Below are positions 34,646 to 43,583 of a DNA stretch of 64,000 bases, piece after piece. Position 1 is the stretch's first letter. Every line of letters starts with the position of its first letter. Position numbers and translations under genes: made by a program. Source of the stretch: Sphingobacterium lactis (lineage in GTDB: Bacteria; Bacteroidota; Bacteroidia; Sphingobacteriales; Sphingobacteriaceae); assembly GCF_011046555.1 (NCBI RefSeq), contig NZ_CP049246.1, positions 3,286,001 to 3,350,000 of the forward strand, given 5' to 3'. The notes under the pieces are model-generated. The model did not search any database. It was not told where the DNA came from and worked only from the letters and a program-made list of their open reading frames with translations.

Positions 34646-35527
34646 ATGGGGATCCGTTTGATCTGCGGACTGTTTGGCAAAACAAGGCATGCGTACTATG
34701 ACCGCCAGTGGCGGGTGCAGGATGTCGGACTGAAGGACGAGATCATCCTGCAGCACGTGCTGCGGATACGCAGCGAACAGAAGAGGATCGGTACCCGGAA
34801 GCTGCTCCATATGCTCGCCGGCCCCCTGCAGGAACATGGGATCAGGATCGGCCGCGACTATCTCTTCGCCCTGATGAGGGAGCATTCCCTACAGATCAGG
34901 GTCAGGAAGAGGAAGGCGGTCACCACCGATTCGCGGCACTGGATGAAGAAGTACAGAAACCTGATAAAGGAACTTGCGGTCGAGCGCCCCGAGCAGGTCT
35001 GGGTAAGCGACATCACCTATGTACAGCTCAACCGGCGCTGGGGATATCTGAGCCTGGTCACCGATGCCTATTCCAGAAAGATAGTGGGCTGGGCGTTCAG
35101 GGGCGACCTCTCGGCACAGGGATGTATCGATGCCCTGCAGATGGCACTGCAGCAGAGGCAGTATCCGGGAAAGGGACTCATACACCACTCCGATCGGGGT
35201 TCGCAGTACTGTAGCAAAGGCTATGTGGATATCCTACGCACCAACGGGATCGGGGTCAGCATGACCGAGAACGGGGATCCCTATGAGAATGCGATAGCCG
35301 AACGGGTGAACGGCATACTGAAGGCGGAGTTTGACCTCTACGCATCACAGAGTGGCCTGAGGGAGACCACAAGAAAGATCAGGGAGAACATCAGGGTATA
35401 CAACAACCTAAGGCCCCACGCGAGCTGTGATTACCTCACACCTGAACAGGCACATATGAGGTCAGGTGCGCTGAGAAAGAGATGGAGACCGAAAAAATAT
35501 CCAATAGTGCAGAAAGAGTTTGTATAG
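34646..35527 (+). CDS. IS3-family OrfB (DDE transposase catalytic domain)
   Basis: 293 residues with the HTH_21 region (LKDEIILQHVLRIRSEQKRIGTRKL) and an rve/DDE integrase core: first Asp in VWVSDITYVQL, second Asp in LIHHSDRGSQYCS, and Glu in NAIAERVNGILKAEF, followed by YNNLRPHASCDYLTPEQ. All catalytic residues are present and the frame is intact, so the element may be active. Confidence 0.92.
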   Translation: MGIRLICGLFGKTRHAYYDRQWRVQDVGLKDEIILQHVLRIRSEQKRIGTRKLLHMLAGPLQEHGIRIGRDYLFALMREHSLQIRVRKRKAVTTDSRHWMKKYRNLIKELAVERPEQVWVSDITYVQLNRRWGYLSLVTDAYSRKIVGWAFRGDLSAQGCIDALQMALQQRQYPGKGLIHHSDRGSQYCSKGYVDILRTNGIGVSMTENGDPYENAIAERVNGILKAEFDLYASQSGLRETTRKIRENIRVYNNLRPHASCDYLTPEQAHMRSGALRKRWRPKKYPIVQKEFV

Positions 35528-35608
35528 TACATATAGTATTACCAAATTTGCCTGTATAATCAATTCAGAATTAATCCAATAATTTGTATAGCTATATAAG
35601 GACAAGAC

Positions 35609-35732
35609 AGACCTTGTTCGAGGTGAGAGCGTGGTGAGAGCGTACTGAGAGCGAGGTGAGAGCGTGTCTATAGGCACGCTCTCACCTCGGTAGAACCCCG
35701 CACGCACCTCGGACGCACCTCAGACAAGGTCT
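35609..35732. repeat. 124-bp repeat-built palindromic element (BIME/MITE-like)
   Basis: Outer arms AGACCTTGT (35609-35617) and ACAAGGTCT (35724-35732) are perfect inverted copies. Inside are four direct 11-base units (GGTGAGAGCGT at 35622, 35633 and 35655; ACTGAGAGCGA at 35644). A hairpin follows with a 15-base perfect stem, CGAGGTGAGAGCGTG (35652-35666) / CACGCTCTCACCTCG (35675-35689), extendable by two pairs to a TATA loop. Two inverted half-units, ACGCACCTCGG and ACGCACCTCAG (35702-35723), come next. The organisation is that of a palindromic intergenic repeat family; the number of genomic copies is unknown. Confidence 0.75.
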
Positions 35733-35880
35733 CCTAAGGTCTTAGTGTGGTCGTGATCACAGTCTACCGTGCTATCAGTCTGTGTTCAATACCTTAAACA
35801 GGGCGCTTCTGCTTTCCTTGTTAAATCTTGGCAGAATGAATAGCCGTAAAAAAAATGCGTTTTTTATACCAATCCAATGA

Positions 35881-37041
35881 TTATTCAACAATACCCTTAC
35901 GTTGCCTTTGAATAAATACAAGCGTAAAGACAACACCTACACAGGCCATGGCTGCACCTACGAGAACCGGTGAATTATACCCCAAACCTGCGACCAAAGG
36001 AAGACCACCAAAAAAGGCTCCCAAAGAATTGCCGATATTAAATGCTGCCTGGATCAGGGATGCGCCCAGCATCTCTGCACTTTTTGCCGTTTGGATCATC
36101 AACAATTGAATCGGTGATGCTAGGGAGAGTGAAAGTGCGCCCGCCAAAAATGTCAAAATAAGGGAGATGATCTGATTTTCTGATAAGAAATAGATCCCAA
36201 TTAGCACCAAAACCATGGAGATCAATAAGGCGAGACAAACCTTGGAAGCGGAAAATCGATCGGTCAATTTAGCCCCTACAATATTCCCGACAAACATCCC
36301 AAAGCCAACCAGGACCATGATCATGGACATGTGATCGGGCTTGAATTTGGATATTTCCGTCATTAAAGGCGCGATATAACTGATCCAGGCAAACAGTCCG
36401 CCTGTTCCAATACTAACGATAATAATGATCAACCATACCTGTAGGCTCTTGAATATGCCCATTTCGGATTTCAGGTCGCCCTGTTCTCCAAGTTCAACAT
36501 TCGGCAAAAGCCATTTCAATGAAAAAATCGTGACCAGACCGATAAAACCTACGATGCCAAAGGTGTACCGCCAGGAAAACTCATGCCCTACCCATGTCCC
36601 CACAGGAACAAGTGCAAGATTCGCCAAGGTGAGTCCCGCGAACATGACCGCAATGGCACTGGCCTGTTTGCCCTCGTCGGCAATCCGACTGGCCACAACA
36701 GCACCAATCCCGAAGAATGCTCCATGGGGAAGCCCCGAAAAGAACCGCGAAATCAGCAGTAAATGGTATGAACTGGCCACTGCTGAAATTAAATTGAATA
36801 ACGTAAAGGCGATCATGAGCATGATCAACATTTGCTTTGGTCTGAACTTCCGACCTAAGCTAACCAATAACGGTGCTCCCACCACAACACCCAATGCATA
36901 GCTGGAAATCAAATGACCTGCAGTCGGGATATCGATTGTTAAATCCTTGGCAATATCCGGCAACATGCCCATCATGACAAATTCTGTTGTCCCAATGCCC
37001 AAGCCTCCCAGCAACAACGGCAATAACTTTTTGTTAATCAT
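35881..37041 (-). CDS. MFS exporter, AraJ/DHA1-like
   Basis: A 386-residue, twelve-span major facilitator. The N-terminus LLLGGLGIGTTEFVMMGMLPDIAKDL is typical of the AraJ/YdhP/DHA1 branch, followed by SLGRKFRPKQMLI (the loop 2-3 motif A, GxLxxRxGRK-like) and SRFFSGLPHGAFFGIGAVVASRIA. These exporters expel sugars or drugs with protons; substrate unknown. It is divergent from the metal locus, with 280 bases between. Confidence 0.85.
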   Translation of the reverse strand: MINKKLLPLLLGGLGIGTTEFVMMGMLPDIAKDLTIDIPTAGHLISSYALGVVVGAPLLVSLGRKFRPKQMLIMLMIAFTLFNLISAVASSYHLLLISRFFSGLPHGAFFGIGAVVASRIADEGKQASAIAVMFAGLTLANLALVPVGTWVGHEFSWRYTFGIVGFIGLVTIFSLKWLLPNVELGEQGDLKSEMGIFKSLQVWLIIIIVSIGTGGLFAWISYIAPLMTEISKFKPDHMSMIMVLVGFGMFVGNIVGAKLTDRFSASKVCLALLISMVLVLIGIYFLSENQIISLILTFLAGALSLSLASPIQLLMIQTAKSAEMLGASLIQAAFNIGNSLGAFFGGLPLVAGLGYNSPVLVGAAMACVGVVFTLVFIQRQRKGIVE

Positions 37042-37306
37042 GTATTTTCGAAAAATAAATTAAAATATGGGCCTCAATAATGAATTCGAACGAGATGCCC
37101 AAGAAATTCGGTTGATTTAAAATCAAATGCGTTGGGTCAGAGCAACCCAAGCCCGGCTTAGAAATCAGGCCCAAATTTCAGCATTGTATCATGGAGTTAC
37201 AAGATTAATTTCATAAAGTTTTTCTATCGCTTATGGATAGAAACTATAGTGTCCAATTTCCTAAAATTAGTTTCGATATCAGGTAAATAAGGGCTAATTT
37301 TAAAAA

Positions 37307-37322
37307 TACTTTTGTAGGTTTG
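37307..37322 (+). promoter_or_regulatory. Tandem -7 elements overlapping the start of the small Cys/His protein
   Basis: TACTTTTG (37307-37314) and TAGGTTTG (37315-37322) both match TAnnTTTG; one base separates the second from the ATG. No -33 at usual spacing is evident. The arrangement repeats that before the related gene at 17648. Confidence 0.4.
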
Positions 37323-37323
37323 T

Positions 37324-37659
37324 ATGGTAATGAAAGTTATCTCGGCGATATTGACCCTGTACATTCTGGTATTGACATTTATACCATGCAGTGATCATTT
37401 TGCCGAAACGGATTGCTTCGGACACGATCATACCGAAGAACACCACCGGCCAAAAGAGCATTCTCATGATCACTCCAAGGACAGTTGTACCCCATTCTGT
37501 ACATGCTCCTGTTGTGGCATTTCGCTGACAGCTGCCGAGGAAATCAATTTCCCAATCATTGAACCTTTCGAAACCCATTATTCGATCGACCGATCCGACA
37601 AAGAGTACTCCCTAATCAATAAATACAACGTCAATATCTGGCAACCACCCCAAGTATAA
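37324..37659 (+). CDS. Small Cys/His-rich secreted/membrane protein (DUF6660-like)
   Basis: A 111-residue protein with a hydrophobic N-terminus (KVISAILTLYILVLTFIP), a metal-ligand-rich centre (CFGHDHTEEHH, EHSHDHS, CTPFCTCSCCG) and a C-terminus ending NIWQPPQV. It resembles the protein at 17648 and stands in front of the RND metal pump. I infer a periplasmic metal-binding accessory. The second Met (37330) aligns better with a normal start distance from the promoter. Confidence 0.65.
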   Translation: MVMKVISAILTLYILVLTFIPCSDHFAETDCFGHDHTEEHHRPKEHSHDHSKDSCTPFCTCSCCGISLTAAEEINFPIIEPFETHYSIDRSDKEYSLINKYNVNIWQPPQV

Positions 37660-37761
37660 TGCCCACTTTTCATCCCGCATAGCACAGCTTTGTGGATTTT
37701 TTGAGTTTGCACCATCCTAAGATAAGTTGGTGTTCGCATTGTTGTATTTAATCGTTGACTT

Positions 37762-40700
37762 GTGTTAGATAAAATCATAAGATTCAGTATTAAGAACAAG
37801 ATCATTATTGGCATAATGACGCTGGTTCTCATTATCTGGGGCACTTGGAGTGCCACCAAATTACCAATCGATGCCGTCCCTGACATCACGAACAATCAGG
37901 TTCAGATTTTTACCTCCTGCCCGACCTTGGCTGGTCAGGAAGTGGAACGTTTAGTTACCTTTCCCATAGAACAGTCCATCGCCAATGTACCGGATATAGA
38001 GGAAATCCGCAGTATTTCCCGTTTTGGACTATCGGTCATAACCGTTGTGTTCAAAGAAGAAATAGATATCTATTTCGCCCGACAGCTGATCAATGAGCGA
38101 CTTGGTGAAGCCATGGAAGACATCCCACCTGGTATCGGGACACCGGAAATGGCGCCCGTGAGTACCGGTCTCGGGGAAGTTTACCAATACATCATCCACC
38201 CGAAAAAAGGCAGTGAATCGAAATACAATGCCAAGGACCTGCGCGAAATGCAGGATTGGATTGTTGCTCGGCAGCTCTACGGTACCCCGGGCATTGCCGA
38301 GATCAACAGCTTCGGTGGTGAATTGAAACAATATGAGGTTGCCATCAATCCGGAACGGCTACGGTCCATGGGCGTCAGTATTCCAGAAGTCTTTACCGCT
38401 TTGGAAGACAACAACCAGAATACTGGTGGGGCTTATATTGACAAGAAACCGAATGCCTATTTCATCCGGGGCATCGGGTTAGTGACATCTCTGGAAGATG
38501 TCGGCAATATCCCCGTAAAGACTGACGGCATGGTGCCGATCTATGTGAAGGATGTGGCCGATGTCCGGTTGGGTTCCGCGGTGCGCTATGGTGCGCTGAC
38601 TTATAACGGAGAAGTGGATGCTGTAGGTGGCGTTGTTATGATGCTGAAAGGCGAAAACAGCAATGAAGTGGTCAAAAGGGTGAAGGAAAAGCTACCAACG
38701 ATACAGGCATCCCTACCTGATGATGTGACGATCGAAGCCTACCTGGATCGGACGGATCTGGTGGATCGTGCCATAAGTACCGTTCAAAAGAACCTTATTG
38801 AAGGTGCCTTGATCGTCATATTTGTTTTGGTGCTCTTTTTGGGAAATTTACGAGCAGGCTTGATCGTAGCTTCAGCCATTCCCCTATCCTTATTGTTTGC
38901 CTTAGGCATGATGAATGTATTCGGTGTCAGTGCCAACTTGATGAGCTTGGGGGCCATAGATTTTGGGTTGATCGTGGATGGTGCCGTCATTGTGGTCGAA
39001 GCGACCCTTCATCACCTGGGTCTCCGCAAGACTACCCATAAGCTCAGCCAGCAGGAAATGGATCAGGAAGTCTTTGATTCCGCGTCGAAGATCCGGACAC
39101 AAGCTGCCTTTGGGGAAATCATTATTCTCATCGTTTATATCCCTATTCTTACCTTGGTCGGTGTAGAAGGGAAAATGTTCACCCCCATGGCAAAAACCGT
39201 AGGTTTTGCCATCCTTGGGGCATTGATTCTCTCGTTGACCTATATTCCGATGATGTGTGCTTTATTCCTTCCGAAGAAACCGCACAACAAACGCACCTTT
39301 AGTGACAAAATGGTAGATAAATTGCACGATTGGTATGCTCCGATCCTGGATAAAGCCATCCGTTTAAAATACATCATCGTAACGGCCGCGATCGGTTTAT
39401 TTTTATTTTCCATCTTTCTGTTCAGCCGGATGGGTGGAGAATTTATCCCGCAGCTGCAGGAAGGTGATTATGCATTCCATTGTATCCTTCCTCCGGGCAC
39501 TTCCTTAAGCCAGAGTCTGGAAACATCCATGCAGGCATCACGGATCATCAAGGGATTTGATGAAGTGAAGATGGTCGTTGGAAAAACAGGTGCTGCGGAA
39601 GTACCTACGGATCCCATGCCCCCTGAAGCAACCGACATCATGGTGATCCTACATCCACAAAAAGAGTGGACCTCCGGCCGTTCATATACTGAACTCGGCG
39701 AAGCCATCATGGAAAAATTGCAGGTTATTCCAGGTGTATTCTTTGAAAAGAACCAACCTATTCAAATGCGTTTCAACGAATTGATGACCGGAATCCGACA
39801 GGATGTGGCCGTTAAGATATTTGGCGAAAACATGGACACGCTGGCGAATTATGCCAACCGCGTAAATAGCATTATCCAAACCGTCCAAGGTGCAACGGCA
39901 CCTCAGGTGGAACAGGTTTCCGGATTGCCACAGATTAATATCACCTACGATCGCGTCAGAATGGCAAATTATGGGTTATCTGTTAAAGATGTCAATGATA
40001 TTGTCAGCACCGCTTTTGCCGGAAAAAGCACCGGTAAAGTCTATGAAAATGAGCGCCGTTTTGACTTGGTCGTTCGATTGGATAGTACGCATCGGAAGAA
40101 CATGGATAATGTAGCCAATTTGTTGATTCCGACAAAGAATAACATCCAGGTACCCCTATCCCAGGTGGCCTCCATTGACTTTACTGTTGGTCCGGCACAA
40201 ATCAGCCGTGAAGCTGGAAAAAGGAGGATTGTCATCGGCTTCAATGTATCAGGCCGGGATGTGCAGTCCGTCGTTGAAGAGATTCAGGATAAACTTCAAC
40301 AACAGGTGAACTTGCCTTCTGGCTATTATTTCACCTATGGTGGTCAATTTGAAAATCTGCAAAAAGCAAGTGCCCGATTAATGATCGCCGTACCTATTTC
40401 ACTGGCCTTAATTTTCTTGCTTCTGTATTTCACTTTCCATTCCTTCAAGCAGGCTACATTGATCTTTACAGCGATTCCAATGAGTGCTATCGGTGGGGTG
40501 TTCGCCTTACTTTTGCGTGATATGCCATTCAGCATTAGTGCGGGCGTAGGGTTTATAGCCTTATTCGGCGTAGCTGTTCTCAATGGCATTGTCCTGATCG
40601 GCAAATTCAACCAACTCGAAAAGGAAGGCATGACCGATATCATCCAACGGGTGAAAGAAGGAACACAGATTCGGCTTCGCCCAGTACTGATGACTGCAGC

Positions 40701-41865
40701 AGTTGCCTCATTAGGATTTTTACCAATGGCGATTAGCACAAGTGCCGGTGCGGAAGTACAGAAACCATTGGCAACCGTCGTTATTGGTGGACTTGTCACA
40801 GCAACCATCCTTACCCTATTTGTATTACCGCTGTTGTACATCATCTTCAACACAAAATTTAATTTTAAAGGAACCAGAACAATGAAAACATGGGTAATTG
40901 GATTTATACTTTTCGGCAGCACCCTATCATTTGCACATGCGCAGGAGCGCTTAACAATAGATCAGGCGATTGAAACGGCCGTAAAAAACAATAAAGACAT
41001 ACAGGCCAAAGGAAGGTATGTGGAGGCGACGCAAAGTTTATTGAAAACGAGTGGGGAATTGCCAAAAACAGCATTGAATTTCCAATATGGACAAAACGAC
41101 GGCTTTGAAAAGAACGACGCCATTTCCATCGCACAGAACATCCCCTTCCCGACGCTGTTCAAATCAAGGAAAGCCTTGGTCACTGAGCAGATCAAGGAAA
41201 AGCAAGTGGATCGCTTGTGGTCCATCAATCAGATCAAGCAATTGGTCAGGACCTATTTTTACCAGATTGATTACCTCGAACACAATGCCAAGGAGTTGCA
41301 TACGCTGGATAGCATCTATCAGGATTTTATCCGGATAGCACATGTACGCTACAATGCTGGCGATACGAAAAAGGTCGATATCAGCACGGCAGAAGCCAAA
41401 CGCGGAGAGATCAGCTTACTTTATCAACAGAATCAGGTGCTATTAACCAACGCTTATGCCAGTTTAAGTAATGTCATGCAAACAGAAGCTGACTTTCGCA
41501 TTGTGACATCGACGGATTATCAGCCGCTGATGATTACAGATGCCATTGATACGGTCAACCTGGACCAGCATCCCCAAGTGCAGGCACTATACCAACAGGC
41601 AAGGATAGCAGAGGCGAATAAATCCGTAGAACGATCCACAGGCCTTCCCGATTTCACTATCGGATACACCAATGCGTCCATCATTGGATTACATGAAAGA
41701 AATGGTGTAGAGAAATTTTACGGCCGCGGACAGCGATTCCACGCGTTTGAGATTGGGGTTGGAATTCCTTTAACTTTCGGCTCGACCAAGGCTAAGATGA
41801 AGTCCCTGGATTATCAAAGGCAAGCAATGGAGTTGGAAGCCAACTGGCAGAAATCACAACTTTAA
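37762..41865 (+). CDS. Heavy-metal RND pump (CzcA/CusA) fused to TolC-like factor, ended early by TAA
   Basis: 1367 residues. Residues 1 to about 1035 form a CzcA/CusA-type HME-RND transporter: IRFSIKNKIIIGIMTLVLIIWG at the first span, the RND motif VPDITNNQVQIFT, and the proton-relay span motif LGAIDFGLIVDGAVIVVEATLHHL. From Met1041 a second module begins with an internal signal-peptide-like stretch (KTWVIGFILFGSTLSFAHAQ), followed by a TolC-type outer-membrane factor (LTIDQAIETAVKNNKDIQAKG). Such fusions of about 1450 residues are usual in Bacteroidota. Here the frame stops at TAA 41863-41865 inside the factor's second repeat; the missing 84 codons follow in the same frame. The RND part should be intact, the factor is truncated. 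The membrane-fusion partner follows. Confidence 0.85.
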   Translation: MLDKIIRFSIKNKIIIGIMTLVLIIWGTWSATKLPIDAVPDITNNQVQIFTSCPTLAGQEVERLVTFPIEQSIANVPDIEEIRSISRFGLSVITVVFKEEIDIYFARQLINERLGEAMEDIPPGIGTPEMAPVSTGLGEVYQYIIHPKKGSESKYNAKDLREMQDWIVARQLYGTPGIAEINSFGGELKQYEVAINPERLRSMGVSIPEVFTALEDNNQNTGGAYIDKKPNAYFIRGIGLVTSLEDVGNIPVKTDGMVPIYVKDVADVRLGSAVRYGALTYNGEVDAVGGVVMMLKGENSNEVVKRVKEKLPTIQASLPDDVTIEAYLDRTDLVDRAISTVQKNLIEGALIVIFVLVLFLGNLRAGLIVASAIPLSLLFALGMMNVFGVSANLMSLGAIDFGLIVDGAVIVVEATLHHLGLRKTTHKLSQQEMDQEVFDSASKIRTQAAFGEIIILIVYIPILTLVGVEGKMFTPMAKTVGFAILGALILSLTYIPMMCALFLPKKPHNKRTFSDKMVDKLHDWYAPILDKAIRLKYIIVTAAIGLFLFSIFLFSRMGGEFIPQLQEGDYAFHCILPPGTSLSQSLETSMQASRIIKGFDEVKMVVGKTGAAEVPTDPMPPEATDIMVILHPQKEWTSGRSYTELGEAIMEKLQVIPGVFFEKNQPIQMRFNELMTGIRQDVAVKIFGENMDTLANYANRVNSIIQTVQGATAPQVEQVSGLPQINITYDRVRMANYGLSVKDVNDIVSTAFAGKSTGKVYENERRFDLVVRLDSTHRKNMDNVANLLIPTKNNIQVPLSQVASIDFTVGPAQISREAGKRRIVIGFNVSGRDVQSVVEEIQDKLQQQVNLPSGYYFTYGGQFENLQKASARLMIAVPISLALIFLLLYFTFHSFKQATLIFTAIPMSAIGGVFALLLRDMPFSISAGVGFIALFGVAVLNGIVLIGKFNQLEKEGMTDIIQRVKEGTQIRLRPVLMTAAVASLGFLPMAISTSAGAEVQKPLATVVIGGLVTATILTLFVLPLLYIIFNTKFNFKGTRTMKTWVIGFILFGSTLSFAHAQERLTIDQAIETAVKNNKDIQAKGRYVEATQSLLKTSGELPKTALNFQYGQNDGFEKNDAISIAQNIPFPTLFKSRKALVTEQIKEKQVDRLWSINQIKQLVRTYFYQIDYLEHNAKELHTLDSIYQDFIRIAHVRYNAGDTKKVDISTAEAKRGEISLLYQQNQVLLTNAYASLSNVMQTEADFRIVTSTDYQPLMITDAIDTVNLDQHPQVQALYQQARIAEANKSVERSTGLPDFTIGYTNASIIGLHERNGVEKFYGRGQRFHAFEIGVGIPLTFGSTKAKMKSLDYQRQAMELEANWQKSQL

Positions 41866-42117
41866 CAGGAATTACAGAACGGAATGAACCAGTACCAGCA
41901 GCATCTAGCGCAATACCAGTATTTCAAAAATAGTGCATTGCCGAATGCTAAGGAAATCATTTCGGCAGCCAAGCTCGGCTATTCCGCTGGTGACATTTCC
42001 TATGTGGAATATTTGTTTGCCTTGCAGACATCCACCGACATCCATTTAAATTATCTCAAAAGTATCCAACAGATTAATGAATCCGTCATCACAATTTATG
42101 GCCTTATCAACCAATAA
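41866..42117 (+). pseudogene. C-terminal remnant of the TolC-like factor, severed by an in-frame stop
   Basis: Reading on in the same frame after the TAA gives QELQNGMNQYQQHLAQYQYF and then KLGYSAGDISYVEYLFALQTS, ending SVITIYGLINQ, exactly the last helices of a TolC-like factor, to a normal stop at 42115-42117. No frameshift is involved: one codon, probably CAA (Gln) changed to TAA, separates it. An ATG at 41884 could start a 77-residue piece, but that would lack a signal peptide. Confidence 0.75.
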
Positions 42118-42121
42118 CATC

Positions 42122-43429
42122 ATGAACATAAAATCACCTATATATTTTAGCCTCCTGGCAATCGGCCTGCTCGTATCCCTAGGCTCATGTGGGGCAAAAG
42201 AAGGCAAGGAATCTGCCGAAAAAGAAGAAGCACATGGACATGAACATGGTGCAAGTGAACCCACCACCGTAGCTTCGCTTACCCAAGAACAGATCAAGGA
42301 AGTGGGCATTGCCTTTGGTTCGATAGAGCAGAAAGCATTGACCGCAACAATTAAGGCCAATGGTATCCTGCGGGTTCCTAATAATAACCGATCGAACGTT
42401 ACCCCGCTCTATGGCGGCTCCATCCGCACGTTAAATGTGCAACTTGGGGATCAGGTTCGCAAAGGACAGGTCATAGCAACCATTGTCAATCCGCAGTTTA
42501 TCCAATTGCAAGAAGACTACCTCAACACGGTCAATGAAATTCTGCTGGCGGAACAAGAACTCCAGCGACAACAGGAGCTGAATGCCGGAAATGCGGGAAT
42601 CAAACGGAATCTGCAAAGTGCGAGTAGCAATCTCAATATCTTGAAAACAAAACGAGCCTCCTTGGCTCAACAGCTCAATGTGTTGGGCATTTCTGCTGCC
42701 AAAATAAGCGCAGGGAATCTACGATCTGTAATCGCTGTGGTTAGTCCCATTAACGGAGTTGTCAGCAATGTTTTCCTGAAATTGGGGTCGTATGTGGATG
42801 TTTCTTCGCCGATCGTAGAGATCGTTGATAACTCGATGATCCATCTTGACTTGCAAGTTTTTGAAAAGGATTTGCCTCATTTAAAAATCGGACAGGATAT
42901 ATCCTTTACAACCGTGAATAACCCTGACCAAACCTATGTTGCCAAAATTTCTAAATTGGGTGCTTCCTTTGAGAACGATAGCAAATCCATAGCTGTGCAT
43001 TGTGTTGTTACCGGAGATAAGACCGATTTGATCGATGGCATGAACACGACGGGGATCATCAGCATGAGCGATGTGACGACCCCTGCCGTGCCCGATGATG
43101 CCATTGTCGAAGCAAATGGCAAATATTATATCTTTATTGAAACCGATAAAAAGGCTGAAGAGAATGGCGAGCATGAGCATGCCCATGAAAACGAGCAAGG
43201 ACATGACCACGATGAGAATGAGGCTGAACACGACCATTCCAAAGGAGAGACGCATGACCATGAACATGGCATCACATTCGAAAAAATTGAGGTCATCAAA
43301 GGCGTTTCCAACATGGGTTATACGGGAATTACACCAGTACAAGAGTTATCACCAAATGTGAAGGTGGTAATCAAGGGTGCATTTTTTATCAATGCCAAAA
43401 TGAGTGGGGCCGTTGGCCATAGCCACTAA
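42122..43429 (+). CDS. Periplasmic membrane-fusion protein of the metal pump (CzcB/CusB type)
   Basis: A 435-residue lipoprotein. The start MNIKSPIYFSLLAIGLLVSLGSC at 42122 is chosen because it opens with the lipoprotein signal; an ATG 45 bases upstream lies in the preceding reading frame's end. A His-rich patch follows the lipobox (AHGHEHG). The body has the barrel-sandwich arms (ANGILRVPNNNRSNVTPLYGG, SPINGVVSNVFLKLGSYVDVSSPI) around a coiled-coil hairpin. A second strongly His/Asp/Glu-rich insert (about residues 345-385, EHEHAHENEQGHDHDENE) sits before the last domain. It bridges the RND pump to the outer-membrane factor. The inserts suggest direct binding of Zn, Co, Ni or Cu. Confidence 0.88.
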   Translation: MNIKSPIYFSLLAIGLLVSLGSCGAKEGKESAEKEEAHGHEHGASEPTTVASLTQEQIKEVGIAFGSIEQKALTATIKANGILRVPNNNRSNVTPLYGGSIRTLNVQLGDQVRKGQVIATIVNPQFIQLQEDYLNTVNEILLAEQELQRQQELNAGNAGIKRNLQSASSNLNILKTKRASLAQQLNVLGISAAKISAGNLRSVIAVVSPINGVVSNVFLKLGSYVDVSSPIVEIVDNSMIHLDLQVFEKDLPHLKIGQDISFTTVNNPDQTYVAKISKLGASFENDSKSIAVHCVVTGDKTDLIDGMNTTGIISMSDVTTPAVPDDAIVEANGKYYIFIETDKKAEENGEHEHAHENEQGHDHDENEAEHDHSKGETHDHEHGITFEKIEVIKGVSNMGYTGITPVQELSPNVKVVIKGAFFINAKMSGAVGHSH

Positions 43430-43455
43430 TCTGTTTCATCTGTCCAAAATACAAC

Positions 43456-43489
43456 AAACGGCAACCCATTTAAAACTGGGTTGCCGTTT
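43456..43489 (+). terminator. Terminator of the metal-efflux operon
   Basis: Perfect 13-base stem AAACGGCAACCCA / TGGGTTGCCGTTT with an 8-base loop and a following T-run. Confidence 0.9.
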
Positions 43490-43583
43490 TTATTGGAAGC
43501 TGGTTATCACTTTATACAACCCTATGGACAGACTTTCCCTCAACCAATTTATGGTTCATCTGTTCATAAAGAAAAAGACAGTC

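Larger units (their letters stand above)
34050..35604 (+). mobile_element. IS3-family insertion sequence with orfA/orfB
   Basis: About 1555 bp. Imperfect terminal inverted repeats: left TGTCCaatccTAaaaaAGCTATACa (from 34050) and, inverted at the right end (to 35604), TGTCCttataTAt-AGCTATACa. It contains orfA and orfB in a -1 frame arrangement with a slippery site. The element is much richer in GC than its surroundings, consistent with recent arrival. The flanks share GAC if the right end is moved by one base, so a target duplication is possible but not certain. The right end abuts the 124-bp repeat element. Confidence 0.8.

Noticed and set aside
34708-35214. 168-codon open frame overlapping orfB of the IS3 element in another frame
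   Set aside because: The DDE motifs are all in the orfB frame; this frame is a by-product of the high GC of the element.
34047-35608. GAC as a 3-base target duplication of the IS3 element
   Set aside because: It requires moving the right end by one base relative to the inverted repeats; a 3-base match is too short to decide.
35622-35665. Short tandem units considered as a CRISPR array
   Set aside because: Units are 11 bases, directly adjacent and without spacers; there are no cas genes.
35462-35707. 81-codon minus-strand frame running from the IS3 into the 124-bp repeat
   Set aside because: It crosses the IS end and is made of the translated repeat units.
40344-40922. 192-codon open frame on the minus strand inside the RND pump gene
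   Set aside because: It is antisense to a conserved membrane domain, has no recognisable motif and mirrors the strong codon bias of the pump gene.
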